A stretch of 64,000 bases of DNA from Rutidosis leptorrhynchoides (Eukaryota > Streptophyta > Magnoliopsida > Asterales > Asteraceae): positions 182,278,501 to 182,342,500 of the forward strand of contig NC_092333.1 of assembly GCF_046630445.1 (NCBI RefSeq), given 5' to 3'. Made by a program: the position numbers and the translations under genes. Shown one piece after another: positions 22,992 through 35,689 of this stretch; position 1 is the stretch's first letter, and every line of letters begins with the position of its first letter. Below the pieces are notes generated by a model. It saw only the letters and a program-made list of their open reading frames with translations, was not told where the DNA came from and searched no databases.

Positions 22992-24849
22992 AACACATCA
23001 AACACAATTTTTGTGCATCCAAATATGCATTAGTGTCAGCAAAATCATCAATCAAAATAATTACAAAGACATTATCAATTTATATCAAACTTAAGCTTAT
23101 TTTCACATTTTTATCAAATCTACACTTTTTCAAATAAGCATATACGAAAATTTTCGCCAAGTTCATAAGCATTCAACTCAAATAACATGTCAAAATAATC
23201 ATTACTAGCAATCAAACAAGTCTCAAATGGCATTATCTTTCAAAAATCAAGTTGATGAATTTTAGACTTGAAAAAGTCCACTTTAATTCTCAAAATCATG
23301 TTTAGGCTCAAAGTTTGGATCATTTAACTACCTAGACATGTTACACTACTCAATTTAGCAACAATTCATGACAAAAATCGGCCATAACCTGTTTATATCA
23401 AAAAGCCCCAAATTTGCTCAAGAACACAAACCCTAGATTACTCAAAATTTGAAGTTTAAGGCTTCTAATCATGTTAAACAGCATCAATCTAGGTTATACA
23501 AGCATAATACATAAACAATTTAAGCTTAATTACACTAAAAAGCATCAAAATCAAATTGGGGAAAAAATAGCTCAAGAACATCAAATTTCGAATTAAATGG
23601 TGTTTAGGTGTAGAAATTTACCGTTTTTCTTGAGTAATTCTTAGATAGCATCCTTCTCAACATGATTTTAGCAAAAAATTTGGTGATTAACGGTTAAAAA
23701 TTGGAATTTTTGGGGTGTTTTTGGGTGTATTTTCGGGGTTTTTCGCGTGCAGAATTCGGGTGTTTATGTGTGGGGAGTGAAACTGATCGTGCAGCCCTTT
23801 TATTTTTTTTTTCTGATTTTTGGTCCCTCCACGAGTCGCGGAGGTTTTGCACCTCAAACTCCGCGAGTCGCGGAGTTTGCTTTTTTCTTTTTTCTTTTTT
23901 TTTTTTTTATAATCTTTAACTTATAAAACAATTAAGTATTTAATTTTAAAATTTTGTTTCCCTTATTATTTAGGACGAGGTCGTTTCGGATCGATGTCCT
24001 AGTCCGTCTCTCGACAAAATTTTAAAATTTGTCTTTTTGTAGCGATTGTTTTAAAAGCTAAGATTTTTGGGTTTTTTAATGTTTTTGGCATACTTTAAAT
24101 CAAAAAGATTAAAAATAATGATAATAAAAGTTCTCGTCCCTCCCTCGTAAAGCAATTTCGGTTCAAAGACCTAGTCTTCAACTTACGACGAATTTTAAAA
24201 ATCATATTCTTAACTTAATTGAGATAAAGTAAATTTTTGTTTTTAAATTCACACAACTTAAATATAAAATTCAAAATTAATATTAAAAATTCACACCAAA
24301 CTTAAAATTTGAAATGCATAAAATTAAAAATTTATATTTTAAAAAGTTCACGCCAAACTTAATTTAAAAATAAATTCATATCAAACTTATATTAATTTTT
24401 CAAATATTTACAATTTTAAATATATTGTTTTTACAGAGTTTACAATATTAATTTAAGATTTAAATATTAATTTTTTAAAATATGGTAAAAATAAAATTAA
24501 AATTTTTTTTGTCTTTTTATCCCACTTTAATCAATCAAATATTATCAAAAATATGCGCCCCTCTTTTCGGTAAAGTAATTTCGGTTCCAAGACCTAATTT
24601 AACTCATGACGAATTTTTGAAATATTTTGGGTTGATTGATTAAAGATATTTATACCTTAAGAATAAACGTTAAATTTCGCAGTGATGTAATAAATTTTTG
24701 AACGATATCAATAATTTCGGTCGCCAAACCTAATTTTATTTAATACCAATTTAATACTTTTTAGCGAACAAATTAGCGTTTATTATCAAAAGGTTAAAAA
24801 TAAAAAAAATAACTAAAAACTGTACAGACATACCTGTGAAATAGATTTC
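22992..24849 (-). other. Noncoding part of the Athila-like element between the small ORF and the extra ORF
   Basis: No long frame. Contains repeated A/T-rich lines, a poly-T run (23880-23910), one palindrome pair (23827-23875) and three similar stretches with TTTCGG and GACCTA near 23970, 24160 and 24580 that look like degenerate repeats. Confidence 0.6.
23827..23875. repeat. Palindrome pair downstream of Athila pol
   Basis: CTCCACGAGTCGCGGAG (23827-23843) and CTCCGCGAGTCGCGGAG (23859-23875); starts are 32 bp apart. Confidence 0.9.
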
Positions 24850-25266
24850 TTAGTTATATGATCTATTCCATTCATACGATAGTCGGTTTAATTGATTTTC
24901 CATGGCTACATAGGCGTAACCTCGAGCATTCAGTATCTTTTCTTCTAAACATATGAACGGTCCGTCTCTGCATAAAGTAACAAATTCGGTATTTGAATAG
25001 GTTTGATTATTGGAACATTTACCTCCATGTGACCATTTTCCGCATTTGTGACATCTTTCTAGGTGTCGTGCTCTTCTTTTCGCTGCGGATTTTGATTTTC
25101 CTTTACCAAATTGTAACTTATTATCTTCGCATCTGGATTCTTTTCTAACTCCGTCCATTCTTTCTCTGATTACTGATACTAATTCACTCGGTAGTATGTC
25201 ATTATTACGTTTAGTGATCAAAGCGTGTAGCATTAGACCATGGTTTAGTTCACATGCAGTCTTCAT
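24850..25266 (-). CDS. Small basic ORF with a zinc-knuckle-like motif, downstream of Athila pol
   Basis: This 138-codon frame lies between pol and the Athila extra ORF. It holds a strongly basic run (KGKSKSAAKRRARHLER) followed by CHKCGKWSHGGKC, a CX2CX4HX3C variant of the retroviral knuckle (usual spacing has four residues before the last Cys). The C-terminal part is Leu/Asn/Tyr-rich. Such a basic peptide plus knuckle suggests nucleic-acid binding. I do not recall this as a standard Athila product. It could be a family-specific accessory protein or a chance frame in noncoding sequence; the motif argues for the former. Confidence 0.5.
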   Translation of the reverse strand: MKTACELNHGLMLHALITKRNNDILPSELVSVIRERMDGVRKESRCEDNKLQFGKGKSKSAAKRRARHLERCHKCGKWSHGGKCSNNQTYSNTEFVTLCRDGPFICLEEKILNARGYAYVAMENQLNRLSYEWNRSYN

Positions 25267-25437
25267 TTTGTAAAAACCTAAAAAAAAAAAAATTCAGAAT
25301 GGGGGAAGAAGACTAGTTCTTTAGGGTCTGCTAGGGAAAGACCATACGTGTTCCATTTTCGAGAACTACACGAAAACAGATAATCTAACTCTAACAGAAA
25401 TACATATTATCCTTTAAAGACTTGATTCTCCCCACAC

Positions 25438-28400
25438 TTAGTTAGCTGTGGTATCGAAATTGTGATTAACTTCGTTGTCGACTTCCATCGGACCATGTAT
25501 GTAATGTTTAACTCTGTGACCATTAACTTTAAATTCAATCCCATTTGAATTTATTAATTCTATCGTTCCGTATGGGAAAACTCTTTTGACTATGAATGGT
25601 CCAGACCATCTTGATTTTAATTTTCCAGGAAATAGCTTGAATCGTGAATTGAAAAGAAGAACTCTGTCTCCTTCTTTAAATTCTTTTGAACTTCTGATTC
25701 TTTTATCATGCCATTTCTTCGTTCTTTCTTTATAGATTAACGAATTTTCGTATGCTTCATGTCTTAATTCTTCTAATTCGTTTAGTTGACTTAATCGTAC
25801 ACGTCCAGCTTCATGTAAATCAAGATTACATGTCTTCAAAGCCTAAAATGCTTTGTGTTCAATTTCTACTGGAAGATGACATGCTTTTCCATAAACAAGT
25901 CTAAAAGGTGTGGTTCCAATTGGAGTTTTGTAGGCTGTTCTAAAAGCCCAGAGTGCATCCTCCAATTTAATGGACCATTCCTTCGAATTTGATCCTACGG
26001 TTTTCTCTAGAATACGTTTTAAAGCTCGGTTGGTATTTTCAACTTGTCCACTTGTTTGTGGATGATATGCGGTGGAGATTTTATGAGTTACTCCATATCT
26101 TTTAAGAACTTTCTCAAGTTGATTATTACAGAAATGAGTACCCCGATCACTTATTAAAGCTTTCGGTGTTCCAAACCTTGCAAAAAGACGTTTTAAAAAG
26201 TTGACTACAACTCGTGCATCGTTAGTTGGGAGAGCTTGTGCTTCCGCCCATTTAGATACATAATCAATGGCTACGAGTATATATAGATTATTATGAGATT
26301 TTGGAAATGGACCCATAAAGTCAATACCCCAAATGTCAAATACTTCACATACTTGGATGACATTTTGTGGCATTTCATCACGTTGACTTATTTTTCCGGC
26401 CCTTTGACATGCATCACAGGATTTGCAAAGAAGGTGTGCGTCTTTGTAAATTGTAGGCCAATAGAATCCAGCTTCATAAACTTTTCTTGCTGTTAGTTGA
26501 GGCCCATAATGCCCTCCTGTTGGTCCTGTGTGACAATGGTTTAAAATTTTACTAGCTTCATCTCCAAATACACATCGGCGTATTATTCCATCGGGACAAC
26601 TTTTAAACAAATGTGGATCTTCCCAGAAATAGTGTTTTATATCACTGAAGAATTTCTTTCGTCTTTGGTACGATAATCCTTTTTCAAGGAATCCACAAAC
26701 TAAGTAGTTTGCATAGTCTGCAAACCATGGAATTTCTTTATAATCTATCTTCAATAGATATTCATCAGGAAAGTTGTCTTGTATGGCTGATTCATTCAGA
26801 ACTTCTAATTCGGGATTTTCAAGACGAGAAAGATGATCAGCGGCGAGATTTTCTGCTCCTCTTTTATCTCGGATTTCAATATCAAACTCTTGTAAGAGTA
26901 AGATCCAACGGATTAATCTTGGTTTAGCATCTTGTTTTGAAAATAGGTATCTAAGAGCAGAATGGTCGGTATAGACCACCGTTTTTGCTAGAACGAGATA
27001 TGATCGAAATTTGTCAAAAGCAAAGACAATAGCAAGGAGTTCTTTTTCAGTAGTTGTATAGTTTGTTTGTGCTCCTTGTAATGTCTTACTAGCATAATAT
27101 ATAGGTTGAAATCGTTTTTCAATCCTTTGTCCTAAAACGGCTCCCATTGCAAAATCACTTGCATCGCACATTAGTTCAAATGGTAGATTCCAATTTGGTG
27201 TTATCATGATCGGCGCATTAGTGAGTTTCTCTTTAAGAATATTAAAAGATTTGATACACTCATCTGAAAAGATAAATGGCGCATCCTTTTCTAGGAGTTT
27301 ATTCATAGGAGTGGCAATTTTAGAAAAATCTTTTATAAAACGTCGGTAAAAACCGGCATGCCCTAGAAAACTCCTAACTCCTCTAACATTTGTGGGATGT
27401 GGAAGTTTAGCAATTACATCTACTTTAGCTCTATCCACTTCAATTCCTTCTTTTGAAATTTTATGTCCAAGAACGATGCCTTCTTTAACCATGAAATGGC
27501 ATTTCTCCCAATTAAGTACTAGATTTGATTTTTCGCATCTAATTAGCATTCGTTCCAGATTAACTAGACATGATTTAAATGTATCACCGAAGACTGAAAA
27601 GTCATCCATGAAAACTTCCATGCATTCTTCTATCATGTCGTGAAAAATCGCCATCATACACCTTTGAAAGGTTGCAGGGGCGTTACAAAGTCCAAATGGC
27701 ATGCGTTTGTAAGCAAAAGTACCATAAGGGCACGTGAATGTGGTTTTCTCTTGATCTTCGGGTGCTATTGGAATTTGAAAATATCCGGAAAATCCATCTA
27801 GAAAACAATAGTAACTATTTCCGGCTAATCTTTCCAACATTTGATCTATGAAAGGTAAGGGAAAGTGATCTTTTCTGGTGGCGTCATTTAATTTTCTATA
27901 ATCAATACATACACGCCATCCTGTTACAGTCCTAGTAGGAATAAGCTCATTTTTCTCATTTGTAATGACAGTCATGCCACCCTTCTTAGGCACGCATTGA
28001 ACTGGGCTTACCCATGTACTATCAGAGATTGGATATATCAAACCTGCATCTAGCAGTTTAATAATTTCCTTTTTAACAACATCTTGCATATTAGGATTTA
28101 GTCTTCGTTGACGTTGCACATACGTTTTATGACCTTCTTCCATAAGGATTTTATGTGTGCAATACGAAGGACTTATTCCTTTAATATCATGAATCTTCCA
28201 TGCAATGGCTGGTTTATGAGCTTTCAACACAGAAATGAGTTGTGATTTCTCATTTTCAGTAAGAGAAGACGATATTATTACAGGTAATTCAGATTCACCA
28301 TGTAAATAAGCGTATTCCAAATGGTTTGGAAGTGGCTTTAACTCTAATTTCGGAGGTTCTTCTATCGATGATTTATATCGATATCTGTCTTCTTCTTTTA

Positions 28401-31041
28401 GCATTTGAATTTCTTCTGTTGTTGGTTCATATCCATTAGCTATAAGTGTAGCTAACATTTCAGCTTCATCAATTGGTTCATTACCTTCTCCTAAAGAACA
28501 TTCTCCTGTTCCTTGTAATTCTGGAAATTCTTCTAATAATTCTGCATGTGCATCTATAGTTTGAATATAATAACATGTATCATCTGCAGATTGTGGTTGT
28601 TGCATTGCTCTATCAACTGAAAAGGTGACACTCTCATCCTCTATACTTAGGGTCAGTTTCTTACCGAACACGTCTATCATTGCTTTAGCCGTGTTTAAGA
28701 ATGGTCTTCCTAATATGAGAGGAACTTGAGAATCTTCTTCCATGTCCAAAACAACAAAATCTACTGGAAATACTAAAGTACCAACTTTAACTAGCATGTT
28801 CTCCATTATCCCTCTAGGATATTTTATTGATCTATCGGCTAGTTGTATGCTTATTCTGGTTGGTTTCAATTCTCCAAGGTCTAGTTTAGCGTATAGTGAA
28901 TACGGAATTAGATTTATACTAGCACCTAAGTCTGCCAATGCTTCTATTGAACTAAGACTACCTAGAAAACATGGAATTGTGAAACTTCCTGGATCAGATA
29001 GTTTTTCTGGTATCTTATTCAACAGCACTGCTGAACAATTAGCATTCATAGTAACAGCCGAGAGTTCTTCCATTTTCTTTCTATTCGTGATCAGATCTTT
29101 CAAGAATTTAGCATATCTAGGCATTCCTGAAATCACATCAATGAAAGGAAGATTTACATTTATCTGTTTAAACATATCCAAGAATTTGGATTGCTCGGCT
29201 TCAAGTTTTTCTTTCTTCATTTTACTCGGGTAAGGAAGTGGTGGTTGGTATGGTTTAACATAAGGTTTATCCTTAACTGTGTTATCTTCATTAACCTTTT
29301 CAACTACCGGTTCTTTTTCCTTATCTTGATCAGGTTGTGGTTCTTGTGGAGTAGGAATAGTTTCATCAGAAGTTACAGGTATTTCAGGTGGTTTAAGTGT
29401 TGTACCACTTCTTGTGGTAATAGCTTTAGCTGTTTCATTCCGGGGGTTAGCATTTGTATCGCTAGGTAGACTTCCCGGTTTTCTTTCACCTATTAACCTT
29501 GCTAGGTTACTTACTTCTTGTTCCAGATTTTGAATAGAAGCTTGTTGATTTCTAAATGCTTGAGCATTTTGTTCATTAGTTTGTTTCTGAGATGTGAAAA
29601 ACTGCGTTTTAGTTTCAACTAGCTTCGTCATCATATCTTCTAAATTCGGCTTTTTATCATCGGTTTGTTGTGGTGGTTTGTTTTGAAAATTCGGTCTTTG
29701 CTGATTATAAGTATTATTGGATACTTGTTGATTGCTAGGACCTTGTTGGTTGTTGTATGGAATATTTCGGTTATAATTCTGGTTTTGATTGTAAATCGGT
29801 CTTGGCGGTTGATAATTATTCTGATAATTATTTCCAGGCCTTTGGTTTATGTATGAAATATTCTCTCTTTGTTCCATTGTTAATTCAATACTGAGACAAT
29901 CTTTTGTCAAATGTGGTCCTCCACACTGCTCACAACTAATTCGTATAGCATGAATATCTTTAGTCATCTTTTCCATTCGTCTCTCGAAAGCATCTATCTT
30001 TGCCGAAATGGAATCTAAGTCATGGCTAGAATCGGCTCTAGCTGCTTTAGATGATCTAATGATATCTTTTTCTTGGTGCCACTCATGTGAGTGGGAAGCA
30101 GTATTATCAATAATTTTGTAAGCATCAGTTTCGGTTTTCTTCATAATAGAACCACCAGCTGCTATATCTATATCTTTCCTTGTAGTGATGTCGCATCCTC
30201 GGTAGAATATTTGTACTATTTGACAGGTGTCTAAACCATGTTGCGGACATCCTCTTAACAACTTTCCATATCTTGTCCACGCCTCATATAGAGTTTCATT
30301 TGGCTTCTGTGTGAACGTAACAATTTCTGCTTGAAGTCTTACGGCTTTAGATGCAGGAAAGAATTGTTTAAGAAATTTGTCAATTAAAACATCCCATGTA
30401 TCAATCGCCCCTTCAGGTAACGATTCCAACCAATCTTTGGCTTCTCCCTTTAAAGTCCAGGGAAATAACATGAGATATATCTGTTCATCCTCCACTTCTC
30501 GTATTTTAAATAGTGTGCAGATCCTATTAAAGGTACGTAGATGTTCATTTGGATCTTCCTTCGGCGCACCACTAAATTGGCATTGATTAGTCACCATGTG
30601 TAGAATTTGTCCTTTGATTTCATAATCTGGCGCATTTATGTCTGGATGAGTAATTGCGTGACCTTGGCCAGTGCGTTTAGCTCTCATTCGGTCTTCCATA
30701 CTTAAAGGTTCCAAATTCTCCATAATTGAATTTGTTGAATCGGTATCACTAGATGATTCTGATTTAATAGTTCGTTCCTCAACAATCTCTGTTTGAATGA
30801 TTGGTGGTTCCGGAGGAAAGTTTAATGGTTCAGGATCTATGAACCGTTCCTGAATATTCTCCGGATTCTCAATTGTGAGGTTGGGTTCAAAAAATGGATT
30901 ATCGGAAATTTGAACTGAAGTACTTGGTTGACTGGATGACGATTCTAAAGAAAAATCAACGGCGGTTATATTTGCTAAATGTCTTGATCTAGTTACAGGT
31001 GGTGAACGTACAAAAGGTGATGAACGTCTTGCTCGGTGCAT
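25438..31041 (-). CDS. Athila-like gag-pol polyprotein region
   Basis: The main open frame (1732 codons from 31041) encodes a polyprotein. A retrotransposon gag core lies near residues 150-290 ([18 protein letters not shown]). A short CCHC knuckle [13 protein letters not shown] lies near residue 365. Asn/Gln-rich linkers follow. The aspartic protease has [15 protein letters not shown] near residue 703. The reverse transcriptase has [13 protein letters not shown]-type and FMDDFSVFG motifs near residue 1147, and RNase H has [14 protein letters not shown]. The integrase has the HHCC finger ([20 protein letters not shown]) and catalytic region ([17 protein letters not shown]). The last part, 25438-25839, carries the integrase C-terminal [14 protein letters not shown] region. 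Gypsy order (RT before integrase) is clear. The region is nearly intact, with about one break. Confidence 0.93.
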
Positions 31042-32435
31042 TCACTGAATATCCTATTAGTTTTTAAAAAGGAAAGAAAAATTATAATAAGTTATCCAAT
31101 CAATAGACTTTTCTGATTTTGCCCACATTTCGAATAGCCAAAAGATGCAGCAGAGGGGCAGGATTCGTTTGGTCTCAATATAATTGAGGACTGTTTGGCT
31201 CCAATAACCCGGTCCACGTACAAATCCAACTATTACTACGAACCAGAAAATTTTGATGTCTATCAATTTAACCACTCAAAATAAATTTTCGTAATTTTAA
31301 GAAATTTAGATAAGAAGTAGAAAAAATTCTAAGTCCTAAAAACTAGAATGGCGAGAAATAAGAGAGAAAAAGAGTTCGTCGCAAAAGGTCGAAAAAGAAA
31401 AAATGGTTGAAAAATAAAAGGTGACGGAAAAATAAAAGAAACTTATAAAAACTTAAAAATACTTGACTAACCTAACCTTATTACTACAACTAACTTAAAA
31501 TTATAATCGCAAATTGAAATTACTAATTGGAATGATAATTGGTACATAGTAAAAGGTGTCTAAAAATATTAAAGCTTACAGGAAAAACTAAATCCCAAAT
31601 GGAAATAACTTAAAAAGAAACTAAAACTTAAAAAGGCGTCGCAAAATTCTAAAGCACCTAAATCTTAGTCTAAAGAAAAAGCACTTAAGGAATTCTACGG
31701 CAAAGCCTAAAAATCTAGGAGTAAAAATAACTATAGCAAAAACTAAGTTTAAAATTAAATATGAGCTAAAAAATACAAATATTACGCTACAACGATTAAA
31801 AAGGGACAAAATATAAAAATATACAAAAAGTTGTAAAAAGTACAATTTTTATAAAAATATTATTTTTATATTATTTATTTTATAAAACTACTAATTTTAC
31901 AATTTAATAAAAACTAATTAATACTAAATACATAAATAAATAAAAAGTAAAAATAAAACTAAAACTAATAATAATAATAATAATAATTAGGTTAAATAAT
32001 AATAATTAATTAAAAATCGTAATTAATGCTCGATTACGGCTTCCTGTTCGCCTGTCAGAGAAGCTCCGTGAGTTGCGGCAATTAAAGAAGAAAACCCCGC
32101 GAGTCGCGGGGTTCAGAAATTCAGTTGACAGCTTTGAAATTTTACGCGTTTTCTTTATTTATTTATTTATTTTTTTTTTTCTGTTTTCTGTTTTTTTTTT
32201 TTTTAAAAAAATATTTAATAAAAGTTATATTTTTATAAACTAAAATAAAAATAAAGAAACTTATAAAACTTAAATATTTAACAAAATCTTAAAAATACTT
32301 ATATTTTTGTTTTTCTTTTTATATTTTTGAATAATTAAAACGTATTTTTACAAAAGCGAATTTTAATAAAAGTAAAAAAAAAAAATTTTTATTTTTTTTT
32401 ATATTAGCGTTGCGCTTCCGGCTTTTAAGATAGTT
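31042..32435 (-). other. Athila-like 5' untranslated leader
   Basis: Leader between the primer site and gag, very AT-rich with homopolymer runs (T at 32169-32205, AT-rich 31840-32030). Contains a palindrome pair at 32064-32111. No coding signal. Confidence 0.6.
32064..32111. repeat. Palindrome pair in the Athila-like leader
   Basis: CTCCGTGAGTTGCGG (32064-32078) and CCCCGCGAGTCGCGGGG (32095-32111); starts are 31 bp apart. The outer bases of the second differ from the LTR version but stay palindromic, which suggests that symmetry is what is maintained. Confidence 0.9.
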
Positions 32436-32461
32436 TCCCCGGCAGCGACGCCAAAAATACT

Positions 32462-34436
32462 TGATGTCGTGCGAGGTGTATATAAAATAGCTTATATTTT
32501 ACTAGGAAAATACTATTAAATACGATACAATTTTACACAAGATATTTATTTATTTATAGAATGGATATACTTAAACCTTGCTACAACACTTATAGGCAGT
32601 GTACCTAATCGTACAGTAGTGTAGTTTTTAGTAAGTCCGGTTCGTTCCACAGGGAAATCTTTAAACAAAGCTCAACGCTATATTAGTTTACTTTTATAAA
32701 AATACAAATATATATATAAGTAATATTATTATTATAAAGGGGGGTTTTTACCGTTTAATGACCGGTTTGTCGATTTTAAAACTTTAGTCGCAGTTAAAAC
32801 CTAATGTAAAATATAAAATAAATACAAGACTTAAATTAAAGCGTAAAGTAAATAACGATAATGAAATTGCAAATAATAAAAGTGCGATAAAATAAACTTG
32901 CGATAATTAAAAAGTACGATAATTAAAAGTGCGATTAAATAACAATAAATAAAAGTGCGATAATTAGAAGTGCAATTAAATATAAAATAAAAGAAATTAA
33001 ATATGAAATAAAAGAATTATGCTTATTTAAACTTCCGTAATCATGATGTTTGACGTGTTGATTTTAGTTTTATGCCCATGGGTTAATTGTCGTTTGTCCT
33101 GGATTATTTAATATGTCCGTCTGGTTTTTGTCCATAACAGTCCATCAGTCATAAATATAAAGTGCGAGTGTCCTCATCAAATTATTCTTATACCCGAAGT
33201 TAAATATTCCAACTAATTGGGGATTCGAATTGTAACAAGGTTTTAATACTTTGTTTAATGAATACACCAGGTTATCGACTGCGTGTAAACCAAGGTTTTA
33301 CTACTTTGTTAACAATTACACCAATTACCCTTGAATGTAATTTCACCGCTGTTTTAATTATTCTAGTGGCTATTAATCCATTCCCGTGTCCGGTTAAATG
33401 AACGATTATTCGTACATATAAATACCCCGCCCATCGTGTCCGATCGAGTGTATATGTTAATTTATAGGGACGCCCAATTGTAAATCTTTATATTAACATT
33501 AACAAACTTTCATTTAGTTAAACAAATATAAAGCCCATTAATAGCCCATAGTCTAATTTCCACAAGTGTCGTTCTTTTATCCAAACCCCAATTATGGTAC
33601 AAAGCCCAATTACCCAATTTTAGTAATTAGCCCAACATCATGATTACTTCGTTTTAAATAAGCATAATAATAACTTAGCTACGAGACATTAATGTAAAAA
33701 GGTTGAACATAACTTACAATGATTAAAAATAGCGTAGCGTTACACGGACAGAATTTCGACTTACACCCTTACAACATTCGCTAACATACCCTTATTATTA
33801 GAATTAAAATTAAAATATAAATTATATATATATATATAAGTTTTACGTATGAATGAGGAAGAAAAGATGATAATTTTGATCAGAATTCGGTTGGCTTTAT
33901 AGCCAGAGTTGATTTTTGGGGCTCCGCGACTCGCGGCAAAATGCTCTTCAAACTCCGCGAGTCGCGGAGATAGAAATTACAGCTCAGTCCTTGGAGTTTT
34001 CTCTGCCGACGGTTTTATATATATAAATATAATATATATATAATTAATATAATTAATTATATATTATATTATATTTATATACATAGTTAACTTGTAATTT
34101 TTAGTCCGTTGCGTCGAGCGTTAAGAGTTGACTCTGGTCCCGGTTCCGGATTTTCGAACGTCCTCGCGTACAATTTAATATCTTGTACTTTGCGTTTTGA
34201 ATCTTGTACTTTTGTAATTTCGAGACGTTTCTTATCAATAATTGGAACCTTTTTGATTGTCTTTTGTTCTTTTGAGCTTTTTGGTCGTTTGCGTCTTCAA
34301 TTCGTCGAATCTGTCTTTTGTCTTCACCTTTTATTATTTAAACGAATATCACTTGTAAATAGAACAATTGCAACTAAAAGCTTGTCTTTCTTGAGGAATA
34401 ATGCTATGAAATATATGTTCGTTTTTAGCATTATCA
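32462..34436 (-). repeat. Athila-like 5' LTR
   Basis: 1975 bp, offset exactly 14797 bp from the other LTR. The primer site abuts it at 32436-32453. The palindrome pair is at 33922-33969. Confidence 0.95.
33922..33969. repeat. Palindrome pair in Athila-like LTR (5' copy)
   Basis: Same pair as 19125-19172, in the other LTR, at 33922-33936 and 33953-33969. Confidence 0.9.
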
Positions 34437-35656
34437 AAAATATTAGAGAAATATTTAAAAACTTCCTCTTTTATAACTTGCGGATCTTCACACCAATTCC
34501 CGTCTACCGAGATACCCTTGATATTGTTTTTGTTTCTTCTTCTTTTCATGGTATTGTGGAAGTACCTCGTGTTTTCATCTCCTTCAAGAACCCATTTAAC
34601 CCGAGACTTTTGTTTCCACATGTTGGTTTGAATTTTCTCCTTTTTGATCCACTGGTTCTTCTCTTCCATCCACGCAATTCTTTCTGTTTCTGTTAACGGC
34701 CGTGATTCTACTATCGATTCCTATTCAGACGCTGCCTTTGAGTGCTGTAAGATCTGCTCTTCCAGGTTGTTAAGGGATGAACTATGTCTTTTTAGGCTGA
34801 CTTTGACGTTTTTGAGCTTATCTCTAAACACACAATCAGGCCAAACACTTGTTGCCGGTATGTTCCACGCTTCGATAATGACCTTCTCAGCCTCTTCTAG
34901 CCGTAGCCATTCGTTAAACACAAGTGTCGGTTTGGGGCCGAAATCTTTGGAACCGTTTCGAAGTATTATGGAGCAATGATCTGATAAGTGTTTGTCGAGT
35001 GTAGTGGCGGACAAGTTTGGCCAAATAAGCTGTGTTTCTTCCGATATCAAAAAGCGATCGAGCTTACTGAACTTTACTCCGTTATCACAAATCCGAGTGT
35101 ATTTCTTTCCACCTAACGGGATTTCTATTAGGCAATTGTTGTTTATAAATTGATTGAACATGCCGGCCCAATTTTGTTTGAAGACCGAATTGAATCTTTC
35201 AGATGGCTCCCGAACGTCGTTAAAATCCCCACATATGATCCATGGAATATCGCCATAACTCAACAACGATTCTAAACCACTCCAGCATCTAATTTTTTTG
35301 GCCGTAGTGTGTGGTCCATAAACATTTACCACTGCCACCTCCGTGTCATATCCTTGAAAATGTCCTTTTATCGCCAATAAGTATTCCCCCTCGACGGCTT
35401 GGTTAACATTGAAGATGTTTGAATCCCATATTGTGATCATGCCCCCCGAAAAACCTTCAGCATATTTTTCAATGTATTTGTAATCTACCGAACCCCAGAA
35501 CTTATGAAACCATCGATCCTCAATTTCACCACTTTTAGTTTCCTGTAGACATAATATCCAAGGTTTTTCCATTCGACACAGTTTCTGTAACCAATTTAGC
35601 TTACCATCCTGACCCACGCCTCTAATATTCAGTGACATAATTATCATTGTAAACAA
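34437..35656 (-). pseudogene. LINE-1 ORF2: APE-type endonuclease
   Basis: This is the endonuclease that nicks target DNA to prime reverse transcription. Motifs read in order: MSLNIRGVG (Asn), CLQETKSG (catalytic Glu), VNVYGPH (Tyr), CGDFNDVREPSER (Asp/Asn), LDRFLIS, and LSDHCSIIL (Asp-His). All catalytic residues are present. After about residue 311 an in-frame TAG (34721-34723) breaks the frame. The same frame goes on with ERIAWMEEKNQW and WVLEGDENTRYFHN, a conserved LINE motif between endonuclease and RT. It then runs into the Athila-like insertion near 34437. The start at 35656 (MFTMIIMSLNIRG) is chosen because the domain begins at once; MIIMS or MSLNIRG are equally possible. Confidence 0.9.
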
Positions 35657-35689
35657 TTAAAAACGAGATTCGGTTTAGAGGTACTTTAC

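Larger units (their letters stand above)
17665..34436 (-). mobile_element. Athila-like Ty3/Gypsy retrotransposon, 16.8 kb
   Basis: LTRs of 1975 bp at 17665-19639 and 32462-34436 begin TGATGTCGTGCG and end GCATTATCA. The target duplication is AAAAT at 17660-17664 and 34437-34441. On the minus strand the 5' LTR is followed by TGGCGTCGCTGCCGGGGA (32436-32453), a tRNA-Asp-type primer site typical of Athila/Tat elements. AAGTGTGGGAATATT (19640-19654) is the purine tract. The element holds gag-pol, a downstream ORF similar to the Athila family's extra protein, and long untranslated regions at both sides. About five LTR differences in 1975 bp were seen by eye, suggesting an age near 0.1 million years. 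It looks nearly whole, with about two breaks. It sits inside ORF2 of LINE-1. Confidence 0.95.

Noticed and set aside
23701-23919. Phe-rich plus-strand frame
   Set aside because: It lies in the noncoding part of the Athila-like element, opposite to its coding strand, over a poly-T run.
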